Below, in pieces: positions 28,041 to 36,520 of a DNA stretch of 64,000 nt (position 1 is the stretch's first letter; each line of letters opens with the position of its first letter). Origin of the DNA: Actinobacteria bacterium OV450 (lineage in GTDB: Bacteria; Actinomycetota; Actinomycetes; Streptomycetales; Streptomycetaceae); assembly GCA_001298555.1 (NCBI GenBank), contig LJCW01000022.1, positions 28,124 to 92,123 on the forward strand, read 5' to 3'. The notes beneath the pieces were generated by a model. The model was not told the DNA's origin and ran no database searches. It saw nothing but the letters and a program-made list of their open reading frames with translations. A program made the position numbers and the translations under genes.

Positions 28041-28123
28041 GGGGCACCTGCCGACCCACCGCCGCGCAGAAGCGGTTCCCGTAGGACCGCTGTCGTTCCC
28101 GAGGGCTCTGCCACGTCCACCAT
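28028..28123 (-). CDS. Possible 31-residue leader ORF overlapping the amidotransferase start
   Basis: ATG 28123 is preceded by AGGAGCGAAG. The frame encodes MVDVAEPSGTTAVLREPLLR followed by a Gly/Ala-rich tail, and its TGA lies 13 bases inside the amidotransferase gene. It could couple translation of the weakly initiated GTG start, or be a spurious frame. I see no family. The 28124-28606 gap upstream, up to the divergent operon, holds no other gene I can support. Confidence 0.35.
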   Translation of the reverse strand: MVDVAEPSGTTAVLREPLLRGGGSAGAPCAA

Positions 28124-28606
28124 GCTTCTTCGCTCCTGTGCCTTCCGGCCCGCGTTGATGCGGGTTCCCGGCGTCTGCCCGCCCGTCCGCTCCTCATTCC
28201 CGGGGCTGTGTGGACCCGATGCGGGCCGGTGCACACGGGCCGCGCAGGCCCCGCACCCTTCGGCCGGGCGCCCACGGAGCTGCCCGCGACGACACTCCCA
28301 CTATGCCCCCGTCCGCTCCCGGATCCACGCGGACCGCGCTGCACCACCCGACCGGCGCACCGCGTCGCCGTGGCGTCCCCGAGCGGATCGCAGCAGGTCA
28401 AGCAGGCTGTCGGGGCAGTGTTGCGCGAGGACGATCCGACCGGAACGCGCAAGCCCGGTTGACCGGGAGCGACCGGTCCTGTACTCGGAGCGCACGGCTT
28501 GCGGCGCCCCGGCGCGGTTCCGGTCGATCGAACCTACGATGGGCGGGAACCGGCGCGGGCGGCTCGCCGTGCCGCCCGCCCACAGCGCACTCGGGGTGGA
28601 GAAGGC

Positions 28607-30286
28607 ATGGCACAGGCTGCCGACGCAGCGTCACGGACCGTCATCCTGACCGTGGACGACGACCCGGGGGTCTCCCGGGCCATCGCCCGTGACCTGCGGC
28701 GTCGCTACGGCGCCGGGTACCGGATCGTGCGGGCCGAGTCCGGCGAGTCCGCGCTGGAGGCGCTGCGCGAGCTGAAACTGCGGGGCGACCTGGTCGCGGT
28801 GATCCTGGCGGACTACCGCATGCCGCAGATGAACGGCATCGAGTTCCTCGAACAGGCACTCGGGGTCTATCCGGGCGCGCGGCGCGTGCTGCTGACCGCG
28901 TACGCCGACACCGACGCGGCGATCGACGCGATCAACGTCGTCGACCTCGACCACTACCTCCTCAAGCCCTGGGACCCGCCGGAGGAGAAGCTCTATCCGG
29001 TCCTGGACGATCTGATCACGGCCTGGCGCTCCAGCGACTACCGGCCGGTGCCCGCCACCAAGGTGGTCGGGCACCGCTGGTCGGCCCGCTCCTCGCAGGT
29101 GCGGGAGTTCCTGGCCCGCAACCAGGTGCCGTACCGCTGGTACTCCTCCGACGAGCCCGAGGGGCGGCGGCTGCTGGAGGCGGCCGGGGCCGACGGGCAG
29201 CGGCTGCCCCTGGTGATCACGCCGGAGGGCGGCGTGCTGGTCGAGCCGGAGGCGGCCGAACTCGCGGCCCACGTGGGCCTCGCGACGACACCGGCCGCCG
29301 ATTTCTACGATCTCGTCGTCATCGGCGGCGGCCCGGCCGGTCTCGGCGCAGCCGTCTACGGCGCCTCCGAGGGGTTGCGCACCGTCCTCATCGAACGCTC
29401 GGCAACCGGCGGGCAGGCCGGCCAGAGTTCCCGCATCGAGAACTACCTCGGCTTCCCGGACGGCGTCTCCGGCGCGCAGCTGACGGATCGCGCCCGCCGC
29501 CAGGCCGGCCGGTTCGGCGCCGAGATCCTCACGGCGCGCGAGGTCACCGGGCTGGAGGTCAACGGCGCGGCGCGCGTCGTCCGGTTCTCCGACGGCTCGG
29601 CGATCGCCGCGCACAGCGTGATCCTCGCGACCGGGGTGTCGTACCGGCAGCTGCAGGCGCCGGGCTGCGACGACCTGACCGGCTGCGGGGTCTACTACGG
29701 CTCGTCGCTCACCGAGGCGGCCTCCTGCCAGGGCCAGGACGTGTACATCGTGGGCGGCGCCAACTCCGCCGGTCAGGCGGCGATGTACCTGGCGCGCGGC
29801 GCGAAGTCGGTGACGCTGCTGGTCCGCGGGGAGTCGCTGACGGCGTCGATGTCGTACTACCTGATCCAGCAGATCGAGGAGGCGCCGAACATCACCGTGC
29901 GGACCCGCACGGCCGTCGAGGCGGCGCACGGGGACGGTCACCTGGAGCAGCTCACGCTCCGCGACGTGGACACCGGCGCGAGCGAACTCGTCGACGCACA
30001 GTGGATGTTCGTCTTCATCGGGGCGGCCCCGCTGACCGATTGGCTGGACGGCACCGTGCTGCGCGACGAGCACGGGTTCATCCTGGCCGGGCCGGACCTC
30101 ACGCCGGACGGGCGCCCGCCGGCCGAGTGGGAGCTGGACCGGCCGCCGTACCACCTCGAGACCAACATTCCCGGCGTGTTCGTGGCGGGCGACGCGCGCG
30201 CCCAGTCCGCGAAGCGCGTCGCGTCCGCCGTCGGAGAAGGAGCCATGGCCGTGATGCTCGTACACCGGTACCTGGAGCAGTCGTGA
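28607..30286 (+). CDS. Response-regulator receiver fused to thioredoxin-reductase-like flavoprotein
   Basis: 559 residues. A receiver domain (about 10-140) has Asp17-19, phospho-acceptor Asp69 in ILADYRMPQMNG, Thr97 and Lys120. A short glutaredoxin-like segment (about 150-225) follows, then a pyridine-nucleotide-disulphide oxidoreductase domain (FAD motif VVIGGGPAGLGAAVYG about 237-252, NAD(P) motif VYIVGGANSAGQAAMYLA, and GVFVAGDAR). The CxxC redox pair of true thioredoxin reductase is not seen at its usual place; only single cysteines occur (GCDDLTGCG, ASCQG). It is therefore probably a redox sensor or a reductase with another partner. It overlaps the next gene by GTGA. Confidence 0.88.
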   Translation: MAQAADAASRTVILTVDDDPGVSRAIARDLRRRYGAGYRIVRAESGESALEALRELKLRGDLVAVILADYRMPQMNGIEFLEQALGVYPGARRVLLTAYADTDAAIDAINVVDLDHYLLKPWDPPEEKLYPVLDDLITAWRSSDYRPVPATKVVGHRWSARSSQVREFLARNQVPYRWYSSDEPEGRRLLEAAGADGQRLPLVITPEGGVLVEPEAAELAAHVGLATTPAADFYDLVVIGGGPAGLGAAVYGASEGLRTVLIERSATGGQAGQSSRIENYLGFPDGVSGAQLTDRARRQAGRFGAEILTAREVTGLEVNGAARVVRFSDGSAIAAHSVILATGVSYRQLQAPGCDDLTGCGVYYGSSLTEAASCQGQDVYIVGGANSAGQAAMYLARGAKSVTLLVRGESLTASMSYYLIQQIEEAPNITVRTRTAVEAAHGDGHLEQLTLRDVDTGASELVDAQWMFVFIGAAPLTDWLDGTVLRDEHGFILAGPDLTPDGRPPAEWELDRPPYHLETNIPGVFVAGDARAQSAKRVASAVGEGAMAVMLVHRYLEQS

Positions 30287-31776
30287 ACGGGCGGGCCACG
30301 CCGTGCAGCCCGCGGGAGATCGCCTCGCTGTTCCTGTTCGAGAAGCTCTCCCCGGAGCAGCTCGGGCACCTGTGCCGCGAGGGCCGGGTGGAGCGGTTCG
30401 AACCGGGTCCCGTGTACGCCGAGGGTGACCCGGCCACCTGCTTCTACGTGATGATCGAGGGCACCGTCGTGCTGTCCCGCCGGGTCGGCGGCGACGACGT
30501 CGAGGTGAGCCGCACCTCGCAGCGCGGCGTCTACGCGGGTGCCATGCAGGCGTACCTGGGCGACCAGGTGCCGCAGACGTACACCAACTCGATGCGGGTG
30601 ACCGAGCCGACGAGGTTCTTCGTCCTGCCCGCGGATTCGTTCGCGGGCATCATGCGGGAGTGGTTCCCGATGGCGGCGCACCTGCTGGAGGGACTGTTCT
30701 TCGGCTCGAAGAACACCCAGCGGGCGATCGGCCAGCGCGAACGGCTGCTGGCTCTCGGGTCCTTGTCCGCCGGCCTCACCCACGAACTCAACAACCCGGC
30801 GGCGGCGGCCGTCCGGGCCACGGCGACCCTGCGGGAACGGGTCGGCCAGATGCGGCACAAGCTGGCCCACATCTCCCAGGGCCAGTACTCGCGCGAGACG
30901 ATCGCCGGCCTCATCGAGATCCAGGAACGCACCGTCGAGCGCGTCGCGAAGGCGACGGCGCTCAGCCCGCTGGAGGCCTCCGACCGGGAGGACGAGCTCG
31001 CCGACTGGCTGGACGACCACGACATCGCGGAGGGCTGGCGGCTCGCGCCCACCTTCGTGCAGGCCGGGCTGGACACGGACTGGCTGGAGCAGGTCGCGGC
31101 GGCCGTGACCGAGGACATCCTGCCCGCGGCCATCGGCTGGCTCAACTACACGGTCGAGACGGAGCTGCTGATGGACGAGATCGCCGACTCCACCACGCGC
31201 ATCTCCCACCTCGTGGACGCCGCCAAACAGTACTCGCAGCTGGACCGCGCCCCGTACCGCGTCGTCGACGTCCACGAACTCCTCGACAGCACGCTGCTGA
31301 TGCTGTCCGGGAAGATCGGCCCCAGGGTGCGGGTGGTCAAGGACTACGACCGCTCCCTGCCGGAAGTGCCCGCCTACCCGGCGGAGCTCAACCAGGTGTG
31401 GACCAATCTCGTCGACAACGCCGTGTTCGCGATCGGCAGCACCGGCGGCGAGGGGACCCTGACGGTCCGCACGGCACGCGAGGGCGACCGGCTGCTGGTG
31501 GAGTTCCGGGACACGGGGCCCGGTGTCCCGGCGGACATCCGCGGCCGCATCTTCGATCCCTTCTTCACCACGAAGCCGGTCGGCGAGGGCACCGGTCTCG
31601 GCCTCGACATCTCCTGGCGGATCGTGGTCAACAAGCACCACGGCAGCCTCCAGGTCGAGTCCGCACCGGGCGACACCCGGTTCCAGGTGTTGCTGCCGCT
31701 GACCTCCCCGGAGGCCGGGACCGTTCCCGAGGCCGACGTCAACGCCGAGCCCGACACCGCAGAGGAGTCCGTATGA
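30283..31776 (+). CDS. Cyclic-nucleotide-binding-domain sensor histidine kinase
   Basis: 497 residues, no membrane segment. The cNMP-binding domain covers about 15-130 (FEPGPVYAEGDPATCFYVMI). A dimerisation segment follows with H-box SLSAGLTHELNNPAAAAVRA (His167). The HATPase domain occupies about 350-480 (WTNLVDNAVFAI, DTGPGVP, GTGLGLDISWRIV). Coupled to the preceding receiver-flavoprotein by a four-base overlap, it is the obvious kinase for that receiver. GTG 30283 is fixed by the overlap. Confidence 0.9.
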   Translation: MNGRATPCSPREIASLFLFEKLSPEQLGHLCREGRVERFEPGPVYAEGDPATCFYVMIEGTVVLSRRVGGDDVEVSRTSQRGVYAGAMQAYLGDQVPQTYTNSMRVTEPTRFFVLPADSFAGIMREWFPMAAHLLEGLFFGSKNTQRAIGQRERLLALGSLSAGLTHELNNPAAAAVRATATLRERVGQMRHKLAHISQGQYSRETIAGLIEIQERTVERVAKATALSPLEASDREDELADWLDDHDIAEGWRLAPTFVQAGLDTDWLEQVAAAVTEDILPAAIGWLNYTVETELLMDEIADSTTRISHLVDAAKQYSQLDRAPYRVVDVHELLDSTLLMLSGKIGPRVRVVKDYDRSLPEVPAYPAELNQVWTNLVDNAVFAIGSTGGEGTLTVRTAREGDRLLVEFRDTGPGVPADIRGRIFDPFFTTKPVGEGTGLGLDISWRIVVNKHHGSLQVESAPGDTRFQVLLPLTSPEAGTVPEADVNAEPDTAEESV

Positions 31777-32126
31777 CCGAGATCGACGGCATCGACCCGA
31801 GCGTCCCGCCCAGCGGCACCGGATGCGCCGACTGCGACGCGGTGGGCGGCTGGTGGTTCCACCTGCGGCGCTGCGCCCAGTGCGGCCACGTCGGCTGCTG
31901 CGACTCCTCGCCGGCGCAGCACGCAACCGCCCACTGGCAGTCGACGGGTCATCCCCTGGTGCAGAGCTTCGAGCCGGGCGAGGAGTGGTTCTGGGACTAC
32001 AAGGGCGACGCCCTGTACGAGTCCGGCCCCCCGCTGACCCCGCCGGCCGCCCACCCCGCGGACCAGCCGGCCCCGGGCCCGGCGGGCCGGGTCCCCCAGG
32101 ACTGGACGAGGCACTTGAACGGCTGA
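31773..32126 (+). CDS. UBP-type zinc finger protein
   Basis: 117 residues. Cys and His ligands follow the UBP (ZnF-UBP) pattern: GCADCD, RRCAQCGHVGCCD, QHATAHWQSTGHPLV, then EEWFWDYKGD. In eukaryotes this domain binds free ubiquitin C-termini; in actinobacteria its ligand is unknown. ATG 31773 overlaps the kinase stop (ATGA). The conserved order flavoprotein, kinase, zinc finger suggests the finger is the output or an adaptor of the system. Confidence 0.9.
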   Translation: MTEIDGIDPSVPPSGTGCADCDAVGGWWFHLRRCAQCGHVGCCDSSPAQHATAHWQSTGHPLVQSFEPGEEWFWDYKGDALYESGPPLTPPAAHPADQPAPGPAGRVPQDWTRHLNG

Positions 32127-32156
32127 CCGACCCGCTCCGGTCGACCGGCGGCCCGC

Positions 32157-32555
32157 TCATGTGTCCGCGGCGTCACCGTGGCGATGGGCGACCTTCCACT
32201 CCCCGCCCTCGCGGCGGTAGACCTGGGTGACCCGCAGCGTGTAGGTGTGCGGCTCTCCCCGGACGGAGACGGAGGTGCGTTCGAAGCCGACCGTGTAGGC
32301 CATGTCGCCGACGACCTGGTACGCCTGCAGTTCGAAGGCGTACGAGGTGCAGTCGGAGAAGCTCCGGCCGAGGTCGGTGAAGAGCTCCTCGACCTCCTGC
32401 CGGCCGAAGGCATTGCGCCAGGCCCCCAGCACGCTCACGGGCTCGTTGCGCGACCAGATCGCCCGGCGGGGAGCGGGGTCACCGTGGTGCAGGGCGAGCT
32501 CCGCCTCGTGGAGGGTGGTCTTGACCCAGGTCAGGAACGCGTCGTGGTCGCTCAT
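32157..32555 (-). CDS. NTF2/SnoaL-like protein
   Basis: 132 residues with the SnoaL/DUF4440-type cone fold: an N-terminal helix, RRAIWSRNEPVSVLGAWRNA, then beta strands ending LRVTQVYRREGGEWKVAHRH. Catalytic role is unknown. GGAGGAA precedes the ATG. It lies 108 bp after the macro/UDG/ART gene on the same strand and could be co-expressed with it. Confidence 0.82.
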   Translation of the reverse strand: MSDHDAFLTWVKTTLHEAELALHHGDPAPRRAIWSRNEPVSVLGAWRNAFGRQEVEELFTDLGRSFSDCTSYAFELQAYQVVGDMAYTVGFERTSVSVRGEPHTYTLRVTQVYRREGGEWKVAHRHGDAADT

Positions 32556-32663
32556 GTCTTCCTCCCGGCCGGCCGCGTCCGGCAGGAGCCATCGAACCCC
32601 CGGTCCCTTCCCTCCGCCTCCCGGCTCCGGCAGTCGGGTGACGTCCCCGGGAGCGGTGCGCGG

Positions 32664-35003
32664 TCAGGAGACGAGGGGGGCGGTCTCCTCTTCCGTCAGC
32701 TTGATCGTGCACAGGCCGCCGCGCTCGTTCCTGACGTCCGTCACCTTGAGTTGGGTGCCCGGCGCGAGGATGTACTCCTCCTCCCCGGTGAAGGCGGAGT
32801 AGCGCCGGATGCCTACCGCCCGGGCGGGCGTCACCTCGAACAGCGTCCGCTTGCCGCGGCTCCCCAGGAAGGACCGGGCCACGTTCAGCTCGGAGGTGCA
32901 CGAGGACACGCCCCACCAGGTCACGGTCTGTCCGAGCGGGTACTGCGCCCGCAGGTCCAGCGACACTCCGCGCCAGAGCGGCTGGGAGTGGGCGGGCAGC
33001 CCCGAGACCGCCGAGAACAGCAGCCGCAGGTACGGGAGGTAGGGCGCGACCCTGGTGCGGTCCGGGGAGCGCAGGACGGCGTTGATCTCGCGGTAGAACG
33101 CGGACTCGCAGGTGTAGAGGTAGAGGGCGGCGATGGCGTCGGCCGACAGGTGGCCGGCCGTCTCGTCCGCTCGCCGCTTGCCGAACTCACGGGACCGCTC
33201 GATGTGCCCGCCGAGCCCGGAGAGCACCGCGGCGACGGGAGCGGCGGCGTCCTGGAAGTCCATGAGGGGCGTGTCGAACACACCGGTGATCGCCGGGAGG
33301 ACGAGGCCCTCGTCCTTGACGCTGCCGAGCCGCTCCAGGTACAGCTGATGCAGTTCCATGGTCGACGCGATGAACGCCCCCATCCGGGCCGCGACGTCCC
33401 CGCCCGCGGCGCCGGCCCCTGCCGCCTGGTCGTTCCACCCGGTGCTGGGGAGCCAGTCGATCCCCTCGGCGCCCAGCGACGCGAGGGCTTCGTTCACCAT
33501 GGCGAAGTGGTCGCCCTCGCAGAAGACGTCGCCCTGGGCCGCGGGGTTGGCGTGGTCGATGTGCCGGACCTCGACGTCCGGGTACTTCTCCTGGAGTCGC
33601 AGGACGATCTTCTTCAGGCTGCGGGCGTGGGCCCCCCACCAGGCGAACACGACGCCGCGGTCCTCCTCCTCGGCGTCCTGCTTGGCCTTGAGGATCTCCT
33701 CGACGATCCGTTCGGCGACGGGCCGCCAGAACGCGGTGTGCTGGTCGGCTCCCATCGCCCCGTCGCCGCTGGCCGTCAGCGAGGCGTTCAGCAGCAGCAC
33801 GCCCTGCGTGAGCATCGCCTGGAACCACTCCGGCGGCTGGACCGTGTTGCGCTCCTTCAACAGGGCGCGGACGTCGGCGATGGGCGTCTTCTTGGCGATG
33901 CCGTACTTCCACATCGCGGCCGCCTTGATGATGCAGCGGATGCTGACGACCCTGCCGAACTGGCTGTCCTTCCAGTCGTTGAAGGTGTTGTCGAACATCG
34001 CTATCCCGGTGGCGCTCTCCGGCCGCGGGTACGGGTTCTGGCCGAAGACGACGACCTTCCACTTGTGCGGCGGATGGGGCTTGAGAGCCTGGAAGGTCAG
34101 CTCACGGACCGGGACGACCTGCGGGCTGCGGCTCTGACCGATGAACTGCGCCGCGTCCGGCCGCGCCTCGATGACGGGCTTCAGGAGCGGCAGCCAGGGT
34201 TCACCGCCGCCCTTGAAGAGTTCGGTGAGGCCGAGCGGGTCGTTCGCGTCGGGCTGGGCGGGGGTGGCGGTGGCGTCGTTCACGGCGGAAGGGCTCCCGG
34301 TCGTCAGGGCTGAGGGGTGGGCGGGACCGGCTGCGGACGGATTCGCCTGGGGCGGCACGATGCGCACCCGCTCGGTGACCGGCGCGTTCTCGATGCCGTC
34401 GAGCTGGGCGGTGATCGTGGCGCGCAGCTGGTCGTCGTCCTCGAAGCAGTGGTCCTGGAAGAGCGTGTAGCCCGTCCACATCAGGTTGGCGCAGACCCGG
34501 GCGGGCACCCGGCCGGTCTGCGCGCCCATCCCGACCAGCGCCACCGAGCGGATGCTGCCCGGGACTCGGCGGTTCTGCCGGTGGACGGCCTGGAAGGCCG
34601 CGGCGCACGCCAACGCCACGTTCAGGGTGTCCCGCACGTTCTCCGAGGACTGCACCATGGTCGGCGTGGATATCAGGTACCGCGGGACGGTCGCTCCCGA
34701 CGGGACGCAGACGGCGCTGCCCACGGGGAGGATGCCGGCGAACCGGTCCCGGATGGCCCGCCGCACGCGCAGCTGGATGCCGCTTCCGAGGTGGCGCTTG
34801 ATGACGGCGTCGACCCCGCCGTCCATCCGGCCCAGGGAGTTGGTCGGTGTGACCCAGGCGTCGACGTCCTCGTCGAGGATCGAACCCCTGCGGATCTCGA
34901 TCTCGGGCGTGTCCGCGAAGGCCGCACGCCACGCCTTCACCACCCGCTCGTTGACGTCGGTCAGCACCACCCTGAGTGCGGGCTGCGCACCGTTGTCGGT
35001 CAT
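32664..35003 (-). CDS. Macro domain - uracil-DNA-glycosylase-like - ADP-ribosyltransferase fusion
   Basis: 779 residues in three modules. Residues 10-205: macro domain with ADP-ribose loops PTNSLGRMDGGVD (52-64) and GMGAQTGRVP (158-167). Residues 300-510: family-1 UDG-like domain, FGQNPYPRP (320-328) where canonical UDG has GQDPYH, LLLNASLT (403-410), AWWGAHARSLKK (454-465) and HANPAAQGD (484-492) where UDG has HPSPLS. The catalytic Asp position is Asn. Residues 615-770: R-S-E ADP-ribosyltransferase with LWRGVS (Arg678), WWGVSSCTS (Ser700) and GEEEYILAPGT (Glu741/743), the E-x-E being typical of arginine-type transferases. No signal peptide. AGGAGTGATCG precedes ATG 35003. The substrate (protein, DNA base or NAD-derived) is unknown. 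Confidence 0.85.
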   Translation of the reverse strand: MTDNGAQPALRVVLTDVNERVVKAWRAAFADTPEIEIRRGSILDEDVDAWVTPTNSLGRMDGGVDAVIKRHLGSGIQLRVRRAIRDRFAGILPVGSAVCVPSGATVPRYLISTPTMVQSSENVRDTLNVALACAAAFQAVHRQNRRVPGSIRSVALVGMGAQTGRVPARVCANLMWTGYTLFQDHCFEDDDQLRATITAQLDGIENAPVTERVRIVPPQANPSAAGPAHPSALTTGSPSAVNDATATPAQPDANDPLGLTELFKGGGEPWLPLLKPVIEARPDAAQFIGQSRSPQVVPVRELTFQALKPHPPHKWKVVVFGQNPYPRPESATGIAMFDNTFNDWKDSQFGRVVSIRCIIKAAAMWKYGIAKKTPIADVRALLKERNTVQPPEWFQAMLTQGVLLLNASLTASGDGAMGADQHTAFWRPVAERIVEEILKAKQDAEEEDRGVVFAWWGAHARSLKKIVLRLQEKYPDVEVRHIDHANPAAQGDVFCEGDHFAMVNEALASLGAEGIDWLPSTGWNDQAAGAGAAGGDVAARMGAFIASTMELHQLYLERLGSVKDEGLVLPAITGVFDTPLMDFQDAAAPVAAVLSGLGGHIERSREFGKRRADETAGHLSADAIAALYLYTCESAFYREINAVLRSPDRTRVAPYLPYLRLLFSAVSGLPAHSQPLWRGVSLDLRAQYPLGQTVTWWGVSSCTSELNVARSFLGSRGKRTLFEVTPARAVGIRRYSAFTGEEEYILAPGTQLKVTDVRNERGGLCTIKLTEEETAPLVS

Positions 35004-35056
35004 CGATCACTCCTGTCGGAAAACGGCTCTTCCAATACCCCGACGCTATCGGTGAC

Positions 35057-35073
35057 CACTGACAGTCATAGTG
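35057..35073 (-). promoter_or_regulatory. Inverted repeat upstream of the fusion gene
   Basis: CACTGACAGTCATAGTG is an imperfect palindrome (CACTGAC against GTCA-TA-GTG) 54 bp upstream of the fusion start. On the minus strand a TAGCGT box follows, which may be a -10. It could be an operator controlling the fusion gene. It also lies near the left end of the insertion element. Confidence 0.3.
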
Positions 35074-35094
35074 ATATCCGGGTCCCCGGTGGTC

Positions 35095-35283
35095 GTGACC
35101 CAATCACTGACTGACGTCCTGCTGGGCTGTCCTTGCTTTGATCTGTCCGACCGCCGGGGCCCCGGTTCCCAGGGCTCCGGCCGGGCGGAGCATGACCTCA
35201 TAGGAGCCTGGCCAGAGGCCCCCTGACTGTCCTGTCTGCTCTTTCCGGCCGGAGCTACCTTCGGCAAGGAAGGCATCTCCAGC
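35095..35283 (+). ncRNA. Candidate bridge (seek) RNA region of the IS110 element
   Basis: IS110-group elements carry a long non-coding left end that is transcribed into the RNA guiding donor and target recognition. This stretch fits: no ORF, about 190 bases directly upstream of the transposase, and several foldable segments (CCGGGGCCCCGG at 35154-35165, GGCC-AGA-GGCC, CCTT-CGGC-AAGG). The exact ends and guide loops cannot be read by eye. Confidence 0.4.
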
Positions 35284-36520
35284 ATGACAGGCACAGAGGC
35301 GGCGGACACGAGGGACCAGTTCGTGGTCGGCGGGGTGGACTCGCACGCCGACACCATCCACGTCGCCGTGGTGACCGACCGGGGCGGGCACCTCGCCGAT
35401 GCCCAATTCCCCACCAACGCTGCTGGATACGCCGCAGCGATCGCCTTCCTGGAGGCCCACGGCACCGTCGCCGCCGTCGGCGTGGAGGGCACGTCCTCCT
35501 ACGGCTCCGGCTTCACACACGCCGCCCGGCAGGCCGGCCTGGCCGTCGTCGAGGTCAACCGGCCCGACAAGGCCGAACGCCGCAGGATCGGCAAGTCCGA
35601 CCCGATCGACGCATACGCCGCGGCCCGCGCCGTCGTCTCCGGACGCGCGACCAGCGCTCCGAAGGACGGGGCCATCGTCGGGATACGCGCTCTGCAGACC
35701 GCTGCCCGCTCGGCGATCAAGGCCCGCACCGCGACGCTCAACCAGATCACGCACCTCCTGATCACCGCCCCCGACGCCATCCGCGCCAAGTACAGCGCAT
35801 TGTCCGGTGACAAGCGCGTCACCGCCCTTGCCCGGCTCCGGCCGGCCAGCGACCCCGCGCACGCGCCGCTCCTGACGGCCCTGCGGACGCTGGCCAAGCG
35901 GGTCCAGAGCCTGACCGAGGAACACACGGCCCTGACCGGGGAGCTCGACCAGCTGGTCACCCTCCTCAACCCCGGACTGCGCGCCGCCTATGGGGTGGGT
36001 CCGGACACCGCCGCCCAGCTGCTGATCACCGTCGGCGCGAACCCGGCCCGCCTTCGCACGGAGGCTTCCTTCGCCGCCCTGTGCGGCGCGGCACCCGTCC
36101 CCGCGTCGAGCGGGAAGACGAACCGGCACCGGCTCTCCCGGGGCGGCGACCGGGCGGCCAATGCCGCTCTCTACCGCATCGCGCTCGTGAGGATGGCCCG
36201 ATGCCGGCGCACCCGCGAGTACGTTGCCCGACAGACCGCCGCCGGACGCACGAAGAAGGAGATCATCCGGCTGCTCAAACGCGCGATAGCCCGCGAGGTC
36301 TTCCGGCTCTTGACCACTCCGGTCCAAGTCCCCGAGATCGCGGACCTCCGTCCGGCCCGGCAGACGAAAAACATCACTCTCACCGCCGCCGCCAACCACT
36401 TCGGCGTGTGGCCCGCCGTCATCTCCAACATCGAACGCGGCCTCCGCCGCGACGACGCCTTCGTCGATGCCTACCGCCAGTGGCTCACCGCCGCTTGACC
36501 GACGATAGGAGCATCAACGC
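35100..36520 (+). mobile_element. IS110-family insertion element (ends approximate)
   Basis: One DEDD transposase is preceded by a long non-coding left end and followed by a short right end, the IS110-group arrangement. Terminal inverted repeats are not expected and not seen. ATAGGAGC occurs on both sides (35200-35207 and 36505-36512) and might mark shared donor or core sequence, but the true ends are uncertain. It sits beside the promoter of the fusion gene and next to decayed DNA. Confidence 0.65.
35284..36498 (+). CDS. IS110-family DEDD transposase
   Basis: 404 residues. RuvC-like DEDD residues are in GGVDSHADTIHV, VGVEGTSSYG and GKSDPIDAYAAARA, with a central coiled region. The Transposase_20 domain (YGVGPDTAAQLLITVG, AALCGAAPVPASSGKT, RGGDRAANAALYRI) carries the catalytic serine region. 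An extra 45 or so residues at the C-terminus (TLTAAANHFGVWPAVISNIE) look like an Xre-type HTH, an addition to the usual IS110 fold. The ORF is intact. AAGGAAGG precedes ATG 35284. Confidence 0.93.
   Translation: MTGTEAADTRDQFVVGGVDSHADTIHVAVVTDRGGHLADAQFPTNAAGYAAAIAFLEAHGTVAAVGVEGTSSYGSGFTHAARQAGLAVVEVNRPDKAERRRIGKSDPIDAYAAARAVVSGRATSAPKDGAIVGIRALQTAARSAIKARTATLNQITHLLITAPDAIRAKYSALSGDKRVTALARLRPASDPAHAPLLTALRTLAKRVQSLTEEHTALTGELDQLVTLLNPGLRAAYGVGPDTAAQLLITVGANPARLRTEASFAALCGAAPVPASSGKTNRHRLSRGGDRAANAALYRIALVRMARCRRTREYVARQTAAGRTKKEIIRLLKRAIAREVFRLLTTPVQVPEIADLRPARQTKNITLTAAANHFGVWPAVISNIERGLRRDDAFVDAYRQWLTAA

Noticed and set aside
26259..28123. Asparagine synthase, prolyl-oligopeptidase and a small peptide as a lasso-peptide locus
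   Set aside because: The synthase keeps a full glutaminase domain and NAGGN-type ends, there is no LasB-type leader peptidase, and the small ORF has no lasso-like core.
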